From Branchiostoma floridae (lineage: Eukaryota > Chordata > Leptocardii > Amphioxiformes > Branchiostomatidae), in assembly GCF_000003815.2 (NCBI RefSeq), contig NC_049992.1:1706959-1770958 (forward strand): a stretch of DNA of 64,000 nucleotides, written 5' to 3'. The notes under the pieces were generated by a model. The model had not been told where the DNA came from. It saw only the letters and a list, made by a program, of their open reading frames with translations, and made no database searches. Every line of letters begins with the position of its first letter. Positions within the stretch are counted from its first letter, which is position 1. The position numbers were made by a program, and so were the translations under genes. Of the stretch, positions 33,991 to 44,815 are shown in pieces.

Positions 33991-34025
33991 ACCATGGAAA
34001 CTTGGCCTCACAGTGCAATTGACCC

Positions 34026-34590
34026 TTCCAGCCGAACATCATAAGCCCCGCCCCCTGTTCGATCTCGGGTTCTATTTCAAAACCTCGGTCAAAAACGGCG
34101 CGAGTTGCAAAAACATGGCCGCCGCCGCATTTAAGCTGAGAATACCGACTGACTTCGGTTTAGCTTTTTGGGCCCTTGGCAGATGTAAAGCTGGGTACAT
34201 ATATATGCGGCAGGCTTTCTACAGTGTTTGTTGCATGCATGACAATTGCATACATGCTAAGGAGAAAAACCAAATTAAGAAGAAAGCAGCTTGGTCACGG
34301 AGAGGGAGCTTGTACCACATGCCAAATATAAGACCCTAATACAAAGTCCGCTAGTGCAGAGTGCCGTCTCTTCTGCGTATACTGCTTTACATGTACATAC
34401 TGCCCAGGAACAAATTAATGATATGTAGCGCCAATCCTTCGCAAAACAACTATACTCAGCCGGTTAAGTCTTCAATAAAAAAGGCATAGCATTTTTCTTT
34501 GGCCATTCCTACCCCACTAGGACTGCTTTTGACCGAGTATTCGGAATAGAATAGGGGGTTCTATTTGTTCGATATGGCGTTCGGCTGGAA
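34026..34590. mobile_element. 565-bp inverted-repeat element inserted beside the 69-bp minisatellite
   Basis: The ends are TTCCAGCCGAAC and, on the complement, TTCCAGCCGAAC (12 bp exact). No clear target duplication is visible. The interior has a Kozak-like AACATGGCCGCC start (near 34124) opening a short frame of about 70 codons that I do not recognise. Confidence 0.6.
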
Positions 34591-35607
34591 CCTGTGAACA
34601 GTCTGGCTTCTAGTCTATTGCACAGCTGTTGCCATTGCAACTGCCACAAGGCCGAGGTTGGACAAAAACAACATGACCAGCCCCTGACTACACAGCCTCA
34701 GCCATTTACTGTGCAAAAATGGACCTAGAAAAATATGAATGAGAGCATTTCCTGAAATACATTATCGGGAGTAGCACTAGCAGTTAATATGTAGAAACAT
34801 GCATCTAAATTGTTTTTGTGCATTATCAATGGTTTTTCTGCTTTATCAACTTGTATTTGAAACACTTAAAGTCTTCGTTCCTTCATCAGCAAGGAGCCTT
34901 CTTTTCTGAAAAACATCCAAGCAGAGGTCTATATAAGCACTTTTTATTGAGTAGAGTTTGTTATAATTTTGTCAGGTTTCTTTTTTGTCTGCCTGCCATT
35001 TAACAGAACAGTCTCTTCTCTGATGAGTGATACAACATAACTCTGATGAGTGATACAACATAACTCTATATGTCCGCAAAAAAATTTTCATGCTCACTGT
35101 ACACAAAAAATAACCTGGTTATCCTTAGTTATAACAAAATTAACTATTACCAGTAAACATCTGGACAGAACATGTCACCGACCTGGGCCTTTAGCCTGTG
35201 TTTACACAATCTCTCACTGGCTGGGCTAATATAATAATGACAATTGTAGAGCCGGCCTCTAGGACTCAGGAGCGTGGTTTTAGTCAGGCTACCTGGGCCA
35301 GCAGACAGTCCTGACTCCTGACATGCACCTTGTTACTCTGTTCAGCTATGTGAACTCTGACCTGATACTGATACTGAGGCACTCAGGGCACAACAAATTA
35401 AACAAAATAAAACAACAATAAACCAACTGATCAAACAGCACTGCAGGAACATCAACATTCCAAAAAAAAAAAAACCAGTTAAGTAGAGGGCATGTTGTTT
35501 GTATGCACAATTTCAGGGTCTTAATTAGTAGTATATATCTAATGCAAGTTTTGAGAGTTTTACCCTTGGCATCAAACTTGTGGTAACCTCTTGCTCAATT
35601 TGCCATT
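34591..35607. other. no gene recognised
   Basis: Contains a 24-bp direct duplication near 35020-35065 (CTCTGATGAGTGATACAACA) and a 13-A run near 35462. Nothing else is supported. Confidence 0.5.
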
Positions 35608-35840
35608 AACAGATCCGAGAACCACAGAAATGACTTGTGGAGGCCCACACATCCCCATATTGCTGACACAGAAGCATCAGAACCACAGAAATGACTTGTT
35701 GTGGCTCACACATCCCCATATTGCTGACACAGAAGCATCAGAACCACAGAAATGACTTGTGGAGGCCCACACATCCCCATATTGCTGACACAGAAGCATC
35801 AGAACCACAGAAATGACTTGTTGTAGCCTGATTCATATCG
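35608..35840. repeat. ~61-bp tandem repeat, about 4 copies
   Basis: Units share AGAACCACAGAAATGACTTG, CACACATCCCCATATTGCTG and ACACAGAAGCATC. Confidence 0.9.
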
Positions 35841-36300
35841 CTGACACAGATGTCCCATCAGGAGTGTTATCACTAATCTCACCATCCATCAACCAATCAC
35901 AACAGGGCAGGGGAGTGAGTGACATGATATTATAGCCCACCTCATCATATCAAGATATTAGAGATACATGTTTGTAATACGGTACTAATAGTCTATATTG
36001 TAGTATGGACTTATCAATGAAGGTTACACTATCCGACTGCTGCCTACCCGTTACAGGGATGCCAGCAGCAGACGTTGCCTCACCAGTGAGGACTTGCCAG
36101 ACTAGCTGCCTGGAAGCGCGGTGTGAAGACTGACTACCCGACTGCTGCCCGTGTCAGGATCCCAGCTGCAGTATAAGCTATAACTACTATAATCACATAC
36201 TGCATACTGCAATAAAGCTTCTCTATATTCTAGATGTTCATAAGAGTGGTCATAAGAGTACGACCACTATACCATATAATCACATTACTGCAGAATCTAA

Positions 36301-36660
36301 GGCCCAATCTATACACAGTTTTTACCGATATCTGTGGATGTGTCGGGAGGGATCTGGAACGTTGGCCGCGGGACACCCGTGGCGCTTGTAGTCATAAACA
36401 ACTATATGTAGCCTTATATAGCCTTTTGAGCCCGCGTTGTATGCTAATGAGCCTTCCCGAAGTCGGGACACATCTGTACGCGCACGGAAGCTGTCAGGGA
36501 CCCCTGCTAAGCTATCGTACGAATGGTCCGGACCTTTCGGGAGAAATTTTCCCGATATCGTAATGGCGATATAGTAGTTTCATCTAGACGATGAAAAAAA
36601 GCTGTCGGCGAGAGGTTGTAGGCTCGCCGATATCGGGAAAAACTGTGTGTAGATCGTGCC
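36301..36660. mobile_element. 360-bp Harbinger-like MITE
   Basis: The ends are GGCCCAATCTATACACAG and, on the complement, GGCACGATCTACACACAG, both followed by TTTTT and CCGATATC. TAA direct repeats flank it (36298-36300 and 36661-36663). A 3-bp TWA-type duplication with GG-starting termini fits PIF/Harbinger. Inner CGATATCG-like palindromes are present near 36550-36640. Confidence 0.82.
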
Positions 36661-36816
36661 TAACAGTGATTCCCCCACAAAAAAAAATGCAGAACTTACC
36701 CAGATTTTCGACTGTACACCAGATAGGACTGACAGCACCAGACTTGAACTATCTGCCACTTCTATGAAGTCTGTTTTTCCTGACTTGAAAACAACAGTTC
36801 AAACCATGCTTCACAA

Positions 36817-38598
36817 GAGGGTCTGCATGGGGGGTCCTGACAACGCTTTACGCTAAATTCGGGACGGTCGACAACGCTTTACGTTAAATTCACGAAGGCA
36901 GGCAACGTTTTACGCTAAATTCAGACAGGCTGACAACGGTTTACGCTAAATTCTGGAAGGCTGGCAACACTCGACAGAGGCGGGGTCGTGCTCCGCAAGA
37001 AAGATTGAAATTTTGACTCTCTGAAACACTATTCCCTGCATTTTGAAGGGAAATTTTCGCTGGCAAACAAAGCTAAGTTAAATGGCATTTCTAATTAAAG
37101 AGTCCCAGGGGTTCAGCGTAAGCTTACGAGGGTGACGCCAGCCAACTTATTTTTGCCACGTCGAGCGCCGAAGGAAAGTCCGGGAAAATTTTGAAATCCT
37201 GCCCCCCTGAAACGCCAGTTTTTTTGGCTATTATAGAAAACTAAGTGAAATTACATTTCTATCAGTAAAAAATGTGTTTGAGGTTGACACGTCACATCCC
37301 CCAGCCATGATACATATTTTTTACGAAGTCGATGACCGAAGGTGAATAGAGTGGCAAAGGAGATCCGGCTAAATTTTGAAATCTTGACCCTCTATAAAAC
37401 GATATTTTGTGCATTTTGATGGGAAAATTTCTATTAGCAAAACAGATCTTTGAGGTTGACACACATCCCCAACATATTTTCAGAATTTCGAGTTCCAAAG
37501 GCGCGAGGCGGCACAAGGAGGACCATGGAAATTTTGAAATCTTGACCCTCTAAAATGATTTTTCCTGCATTCTGATAGGCAAATTTTGCTGGCAGACTAA
37601 GGCCCCGTTCATGATGCAAAAATTAATGCGGATGCATCCGCATTTTTGGCCGATGCGGATAAATTTCTCATCATGAATGTTCCGAAACGGATTTGATGCG
37701 GATTTTTCGGGACCACCTCGGGAGGTGGATTTGAAACGGATTAATTAAATCCGCATTTGCGAACTGTCATCATGAACGCAAATGCGGCGTGAATCCGCAT
37801 TACATCCGGGTAACGTGGGGTCAAAGTTCGCGCCGTGACGCGGGAAACTGTGAAATTTTAGCGGTCACTATGGCCGCATCTCACTGCAGCCAGGCCAAGG
37901 CACAAAACCTTTCGTCGCTGCCGCCTCGTACGTTCCCTTCCGCGGGCACACGGCATTTTCAGGAAAAACACTAACAACAACAGCTGGGGATCCGCCATCT
38001 TTTTCGCAATGTTCTGTTGTTGCGTAATGTTCTAATTCCCTGACGCGGATCTGAAACGGATTGCCCGTTGGCATCGTGGACACAAAATGTAAACCGTTTG
38101 CATGCGGATCATGATCGGATGGACGCACATGCGGATGCATCCGCATTAATTTTTGCATCATGAACGGGGCCTAAGCTAACTTCAATGACATTTCTATTTG
38201 CAAAAAAAAGAAGATTTTTGAGGGTATATACCATATTTTTACCATGTCGATGACCGAAGGTGAAAGGAGTCGCAAGTGAGGTCCGGCGAAATTTTGAAAT
38301 CTTGATCCTCTGAAACGCAATTTCCTGTGTTTTGAAGGACTAAATTTACTGGTAGACTACGTTTCGACTTACGAAATTTGGGAGGCCAGCTACGATTTAC
38401 GGGTAATTTTTAGGCTTAATTACGCTTTACGTGAAATTTTTAGGCTAGATTACGCCTTACGTGAAATACACTGGCTACGCTTTACGGTAAATTTTCCATC
38501 CTCACTACGAATTACGTGAAATAAAATAGCTTACCCTACGAATTACGGGAATTAAAAAGGCCTGCCTACGCCTTACGGAAAAGAGCATGCAGACCCTC
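36817..38598. mobile_element. GAGGGTCTGCATG element, copy 2, interrupted by a nested MITE
   Basis: It has the same 13-bp ends, arm repeats and ~180-bp core repeats as 9004-10095. Flanking repeats TTCACAA (36810-36816 and 38599-38605) give an exact 7-bp duplication. A MITE (37601-38171) sits inside a core repeat; without it the copy is about 1.2 kb. Confidence 0.9.
37601..38171. mobile_element. 571-bp Harbinger-like MITE nested in the copy-2 element
   Basis: The terminal inverted repeats are 43 bp and exact by eye, starting GGCCCCGTTCATGATGCAAA and including the self-complementary ATGCGGATGCATCCGCAT. TAA flanks both ends (37598-37600 and 38172-38174). The sister element keeps the empty site (GGCAGCCTAAGCTAAC near 9666), where TAA occurs once, proving insertion and a 3-bp duplication. 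It carries no recognisable protein. Confidence 0.93.
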
Positions 38599-38605
38599 TT
38601 CACAA

Positions 38606-40104
38606 CCCAGAACTGTTGACTGGGCTGTAAAATGTCAACATGGTATGGATACTAGGTGCAGAAACAGTTAACTATAGTAAGCTACATGTAACACTGCCTA
38701 TTGTGTACATGTCAACTTTGTACCACCCCCTTCCCCACTATAATGTTGTGTTCCCCAGACCGTGACCTGGCCAGGTGATTTAGCAGGTTTGGCAGACAGA
38801 CAGCATTGTTGCCCTTTGGCATTAAAAAGGGTCTAAACTCTGGTTCCTGACATAGCACCATCTGGGTAGGGAAGCACGTATCTTATTAGGGCAATTTGTA
38901 ACACGGCTATCACCATTTCAGTTTTGGGTACTATCTAATTTACTTTGAATATAAAAATGTGAGAATCCTACCAACCAGTGAATAGGTGTGTGTGTGAAGA
39001 CTTTGTTTGTCCCTGAATATTTTAAACTAGGATGATACTCAGGATATGAAAATGTAAGAATTAATTGGATTTTTTAATGAAATGACGGTACATAATGATG
39101 ATTCAGATAATGTTATTACCTCAGATTTTAGAAAGTTTTATCCATGTATATCATTGTTACATGATAGCTATTGTAATAAACAATTATTTAGGTGCCGGGT
39201 GTTAAAACAGCACACTGGAAAACAATAGGCCATTGTTAAGATCAACACCTGATAAAAGATAACAATCACACAATGCACAGTCTCTGTTCGGCTGCATTCT
39301 TCACGTCTTTCCAACAAAAACTGCATATCATTGTAAATTCTAATTGGAGATCGAAATAAACAAACAGACAAACCTGTCACCTGCCTACCTTTGCTCTCAG
39401 CATAACAATGGCACGCAGAAGTCACACGTGACCTTTGCAACAGCAGGGCACATGTGACTATTTTCTTAGACGTACGACAATAAAGACATGAAGTGGAAAT
39501 GGGCCAAATGAATCTGATTTTTTGTTATTCCAATCCACTAGTCACCTCCCCACTTGGCAATTTCTTCAGCTACTTAAGAATGAGTCTTATGACCACATAG
39601 GTTAGTCAGACACCAAGAATACCAACTTCACAAGCTTTCGTCATCTTTTTCACGCCTTTATAATCTTGTTAAGTACGCTGCACAGAAGATAATCAGTTGT
39701 TGGATCAGGGCACAATCCTGTTTACATACACAAACATCAGGACACTGTGCTGGGATTTACACTGTTCTGGGATTTACACTGTGCTGGGATTTGCTAATTT
39801 GCTGCAACAGATTACACCACAAATCCCACAGTCCAAGCAGATGTAGGGTAGCCAGGAGTCCAGCCTTGTTCTGCTATTAGGTACACTTCCGGAATGATTG
39901 TTGTCCAAGAAGATGTAAGGTGGACAGTTGTATTGTTAACTGGCTAGCCAGAACGCTTAACCACCCTAACATCTGCACTCCTATCTGCAATACAAAGCCT
40001 CACAAAAACTCTGCTTTTCCCAAAAATACATGATAGAATTGTCGAAGAAAATTGATATGAATGAACACTCTGTTAGGTAGACCTAGATTATATTTTTATA
40101 CTAG
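38606..40104. other. no gene recognised
   Basis: A partial end of the MuDR-like MITE family lies at 39849-39877 (TAGCCAGGAGTCCAGCCTTG). A phrase GGGATTTACACTGTGCTG / TGTTCTG is repeated near 39750-39790. Nothing else stands out. Confidence 0.5.
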
Positions 40105-40159
40105 GAAGTGTTAACGGTAAATTCAGATATATATAGTCTGAATGTATCGTTAACACTTC
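40105..40159. repeat. 55-bp inverted repeat (hairpin)
   Basis: The arms are GAAGTGTTAACGGTA...ATTCAGA and TCTGAATGTATCGTTAACAC plus TTC, around TATATATAG. It lies 25 bp left of the next element and may be a small MITE or part of it. Confidence 0.6.
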
Positions 40160-40184
40160 TCAGTACGGATGACTACCTATGTAC

Positions 40185-40788
40185 GGGAACGGGTTTTCTG
40201 CGCGTTAAAAATCTGCGCGCGCGTTAGATATCTGCGCGTTAAAAAATTAAGTTGTGCAATGAGAAATTCTTTGGCAGAAAAATGTGACCCCATTATATGA
40301 TTTTACATCTGTTACCTGAATTTTTGGTTTGAAAAGCCCCTAATTTTTAGGTCCCTTGGGAATAGGCTAATTTGCATATCCAGAAGATTTCAAAATCACT
40401 TGAATTAGACACAAATACATGGAAAAATTACAAGTGTGAGGCTTTATATCATAAGATATAAATGCTTGAGGCATTTTTCCATTCTACAAGCTTCATTTCA
40501 TCTTTTGTCAAGCAGATTGTTTCACATGCAAATATCAACCTTTGTTGCGCGTTAAAACTTAATGTTTAAAAATCACTTTAAAACTCCTGGAAAGGGATAT
40601 TTGTACTCTAGAATGCAACAATATGATACTTAATTTCATTTTGTGTTGTCTTCTTCAAGCTTTTAAGTTTAAAACTGCAAAAAATTTTCAAATCCCCAGG
40701 GAATCAGCTAATTTGCATATTTTAACGCGCAGGTTGTTAACGCGCAAGTTTTAACGCGCAAATTTTAACGCGCACAAAACCCCAACCC
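40185..40788. mobile_element. 604-bp non-autonomous element with GCGCGTTAAAA subterminal repeats
   Basis: Exact 9-bp direct repeats CCTATGTAC flank it (40176-40184 and 40789-40797). The ends are GGGAACGGGTTTTCTGCGCG and, on the complement, GGGTTGGGGTTTTGTGCGCG. Inside each end lie 3-4 copies of TGCGCGTTAAAA in opposite orientation. Clustered subterminal repeats are typical transposase-binding arrays. The 9-bp duplication points to a Mutator-like mobiliser, tentatively. Confidence 0.8.
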
Positions 40789-41372
40789 CCTATGTACTGT
40801 GTTTCTGTAAATATTGATATCAATGTTCTCAATCTCAAACAATTACTGAACAAAACCCTATGTGAGGGTATCCGTTCAGATTTCCAGCCTAATTAATGAG
40901 TCCAGAATTCTAAATTTTAAATGTCATGTTATGCAAGCAGGGTTTTAACAATTCTACTTTAACGACACAACCTTTTAAGTAATTCTGCAGTAAAATGTGG
41001 TACGTACTGGTATGTAAATACCATCATAATTCAGACTGCGAAGTGGTAAGGTATATTGAATAAAGAGATCAAAGATTGGAGATACGGCTGCAAGAGAAGC
41101 CCGGACGTCACTATGTCCCACCCCACATCTGCTTGGATTGCCCTATTACACCCCTGACCTCCTCCGAACAAAAACAAAGTCAAAGGTCCCATGGAACGGC
41201 GATATATCTTCTTCTTGTTTATCTATAAAGCAACTAAATCTACTGTGCATTAGAATGGGTGTGTACCGAATATCCGTAGACCTAGGAAACTGGATGGGGC
41301 ATATCTGAAACGTTACTCATGTCCGGACCGCCTCGCCCTACAAGCTCCCAGCGTGGGCGCAGCGTTACTTAC

Positions 41373-41473
41373 ACAATCCCGCCTGAAAGTCTGTCGTCTG
41401 GCTCGCTGTCCCAGGGTTTCTGCAGGTCCATCTTAGCTAGACTGCAGTCGACGCGTCCTGACAGCTCACACAT
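41373..41473 (-). CDS. candidate first exon of the 341-residue gene
   Basis: ATG at 41473 (MCELSG...) or, in the same frame, ATG at 41431 (MDLQKPWDSEPDDRLSGG). The frame ends at a strong donor ATTGT|GTAAGT at 41373. It leaves two nucleotides of a codon, exactly the phase required by the acceptor at 28702, where the protein continues INMMSSMQ. The link across a 12.7 kb intron is inferred from phase and strand only. The flanking sequence (41300-41600) is locally GC-richer. It has a GCCGCCATG motif (YY1-like on the - strand) about 90 bp upstream, as in many animal promoters. Alternatively it is the first exon of another gene. Confidence 0.55.
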
Positions 41474-41909
41474 GCGATAGGACCTTCTTCTGTAAAGGAA
41501 AATCTGACGAAACTTTCAGAAGTTCTTCCACTAACTTTCAACAACACACCCCGCTGCCGCCATGCCAAAGTCTTCTTTGGTTTTCATCGCATCAACACGC
41601 TAAAAATCGTCGCTTTAAAGTCATCCTAATTTCATAATCCGGCTGCTAGAAACTCAAATTGAATAATTTTCATTCTAATAAAGCTGTATTATTCACAGAA
41701 AAATACAGTATTTTGTTGTCAATAAGGATGAATGGAAATAAAATTTAATGCTTAAAATTTGCGTTTTGCTGCGTTTTGGAGCCGCTTGCCGAAGAGGTCA
41801 CCTGCACGTTAGGTCATTAACCCCGAAATTTGATCTCGTCACAACAACAACAACAGCCGGTGTTGTCTCTATCATAGATACTTCTCCGCGTCCCCAAAAG
41901 TTCAGTTAA

Positions 41910-42917
41910 CGCTGCCGTAAGGGGAGAATTGGGCATGTTCCCGCTATACATAGATACACAGACTCAACTGGTTAAATATTGGATAAGATTGAACAGCCTT
42001 TCGAATGACAGAATAGTGAAAAAGGCATATAATGAAGCTGTAAGACTAGAACAAGACTGGGTTATACATGTACGAGATACACTCTGCAGACATGGGTTCC
42101 AAAATATTTGGCTGAACCCTACCATAAGCGCCAACTATTTTGGAAACATGTTCAATGAGCGCCTTAAAGACGAGTTTCTATCCAGCTGGCGACAAAAAAT
42201 CAAAAGTTTCAGTAAACTCGATACGTATTCAAAAATAAAATCTGACTTCCAGATTGCGAAATACTTGATTTCGGTCCAAAACAAATCCTTCGTAGCCAAT
42301 ACAACAAAACTCAGAATTGCTTCACACCGGTTAGAAATTGAAAAAGGCCGTCACAATAATGTCCCAGCAAGCCAGAGACTATGTCCAACATGCATGTATA
42401 CATTACTATGACAATGTTTACAAAATTAAGTTGATATCATGAGGTTTCTTTTCTGCATGGATGTATATATGTATTGACCTACGTAAACAGAAACAGTGTC
42501 GGGACATGACATAAGTACATGAAATAGCGCTCTGTTAGTCTTTGGTAATGATTTGTACTTTTGTAAACATTGTCATAGTAATGTATACACTAGATAATAA
42601 GATCCTCGCTGTGTCTCCTTTCCATCATATTGTTTGTATAAAATGGAGCCCGAATGCAGTATGTATAAAATCGAGCCTGAATGTAGTATGTATTAGATTC
42701 ATGTTATTAGCAAATAGTCTGTAGCAACATTCTGGATTTGTTTCACATCGATGCATCATACACTTTGTTCCTTCGAACATTGCATAACCTTCACCTATTG
42801 TTACTTCCACTACTAGTATATTACTAATTGCCTTATACATTATAACGTTACCTAAGTTTGCCATACATTGTACCCGTTTTACAATTGTTGTGCAATAAAC
42901 TTTGACTTGACTTGACT
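41910..42917 (+). mobile_element. 5'-truncated LINE remnant with a (TTGAC)n tail
   Basis: An open frame at 41929-42411 resembles the C-terminal part of a non-LTR retrotransposon polyprotein. It has FPLYIDTQTQLVKYW, then RIASHRLEIEKGRHN and a truncated zinc motif RLCPTC before a stop. The downstream 3' UTR ends in GCAATAAACTTTGACTTGAC, a repeat tail common for LINEs. The Cys motif is cut off compared with the copy at 28856, so this copy is defective. The insertion lies about 450 bp from exon 1 of the unidentified gene. Confidence 0.72.
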
Positions 42918-43408
42918 AGTCTATCACTCTATGTTTAATAAAAGTAATTCATCTGGTGTATCATTTGCAGCCAGTAAGTACCAGTATAAATGTGCTCGAG
43001 GTAACGTTACCTCCTCGAACACGGGACCCCCGTTATACATTTCATTTCATTACGTCCCTTCAGAGTTCCGAAACTCGGGCGAAATTATTCTTGGTCCTAG
43101 CATCCAGTCAGATCGAGAAGGAACAAACGTCATGCACAAACAAAAGAGCATACTTTAACTATCACATTCATATAACGTTACATGTGTATTTAATTTGTAC
43201 ATTTGTTTGTGCATGTGCATGTTTGTTCCTTCTCGATCAATAAAGATTTCTAAAAGTGGATGCTGTGGCCCGACCAAGAATCTGGGAGCAATCTTCTTGT
43301 TCTTATAATAAAGTGGTTATACTTAGACTTAGATCCTCCCGTGTTCTAATGGTTATATCTATTTTTGTTGAAGACTTGTACGTGGCCAGAGGAAAATAAA
43401 TAAGCCCC

Positions 43409-43485
43409 AAGGTGTAATTTTTGTAGCATCATTAGTGATTACCGGACGGCGGCAGTTGTCGCCGTCTACACACGAATTACACCTT
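43409..43485. repeat. 77-bp imperfect inverted repeat
   Basis: The ends are AAGGTGTAAT and ATTACACCTT, with an inner hairpin GACGGCG/CGCCGTC (about 43445-43466). It is possibly a tiny MITE; no target duplication is seen. Confidence 0.5.
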
Positions 43486-43764
43486 TTCGATATTGTGTAC
43501 AGAGGCACCTGCAAAGGGAAGCAACAATAGGTTATTGCGAGGAGGCTCAACCTCCTTGGTTATTGTCAACAAGACTATCACACCCTCATTGTTTCTGATG
43601 CAGAAACACCATGGATATTTAGGTTGTCGTCACAATGCACGAAATGAGCCAAACAAAAGGGTTATAGGCAGACATGAGGGAGGTTACAGGATGCGCACAC
43701 AAGGCTCGGCTCTAGAGTAGTCACTCACTATACCGTTCACCATTATTTGTCTGTCATTTTTTGT

Positions 43765-43812
43765 TACTTGCAATTAGCGCTCGGGCAAGAATTTGCAATA
43801 AACTTACTTTAA
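43765..43812 (+). mobile_element. LINE 3'-end fragment
   Basis: TACTTGCAATTAGCGCTCGG then GCAAGAATTTGCAATAAACT. It matches the end of the LINE at 28856-29330 (CTTGCAATTAGCCCAATGGG, AATTTGCAATAAACTTA). The 5' limit is unknown. Two further polyadenylation-like ends lie at about 43240 and 43307. Confidence 0.65.
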
Positions 43813-44815
43813 TATTGAAATTTATTGGTTCATCGGTATTATTTACAGCATCATTTCTTGCCCTTGCAATGATACCATATTCAACATGATCCTCCATCCA
43901 TGGGCCGAACACCAGAGCTCGCCTTTGTCACAAGACATGATGGGGTTATCTATCACTACAAAGACAAACAAAAATTGCCGAAAGTCCCCTGCCGTTTGTG
44001 TTTGTATGAAACAGAAACAGTAACACCGTGTCTGGCCAGGGCTTTCCCTCGGGATCCACTGAAACACGGGCGTTTTTATATAATATATGACGAGTCACAA
44101 GTATGATCAAACGAGGCAAATTAGGTATCTTTGCCACAAGGAAACTTACGTAAGCTTTCTAATGATGTCAGCATGATGATACAGGGAAATCTCTGCGCTT
44201 TTTGTGACCCGTTAAACGTAACCCACGGAAGTAGTCCGAGTGCTGATTTTATAATGTACGATTGGCAAATGGTGCATCATTGTAAAGGGCAGTATGTAAG
44301 CTTTCTAGTGCTATACGATAAAACGTATTTGATAAAGGAACGACGGAGATATTATTGATCGAAGTGACTTCAAGATTCTGAACTTGTTATGCTGAGTGTA
44401 AGCAAGGTTACATCTGGATCGTCACGAGGTCTGTCAAATGGGCTTGCACAAGCGCCTCCTAGCGGCAACACACGTCTATAGCATGTTCCCTTGTTGTTAC
44501 GAAAAAAAAAGAGTAAAAAAAGACGACAGACAGGGAAACGTATCCCGATAATTTTGAAGGAGAAAAACAGAAGACACAGCAACATAAAATACTTAAATAG
44601 GATTAAAAAAGGTCAGGAATTACACAGCCATTCAGGTTCCTTTAGCAAGGAACAGACATTGTTTACGTAGATATGTTCAAACCAAGGCAGACAGTAAAAC
44701 AGAATTCTATTTCATCTCAAGGGATACGACAGCCAGATGTAGAATAGCAAAAGTGACGAAGTCAGCCCAAAACGTCAAGTTCTATCCTCCCTACATCTGC
44801 TTGAAGATGTATTCG
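43813..44815. other. no gene recognised
   Basis: Several 60-75 codon frames occur on both strands, none with family features. Confidence 0.45.

Noticed and set aside
36234-36563. 109-codon + strand frame
   Set aside because: Starts outside and runs into the 360-bp MITE, crossing its terminus; no conserved features.
37868-38161. 97-codon - strand frame
   Set aside because: Lies entirely inside the nested Harbinger-like MITE and partly in its terminal repeat; no protein family features.
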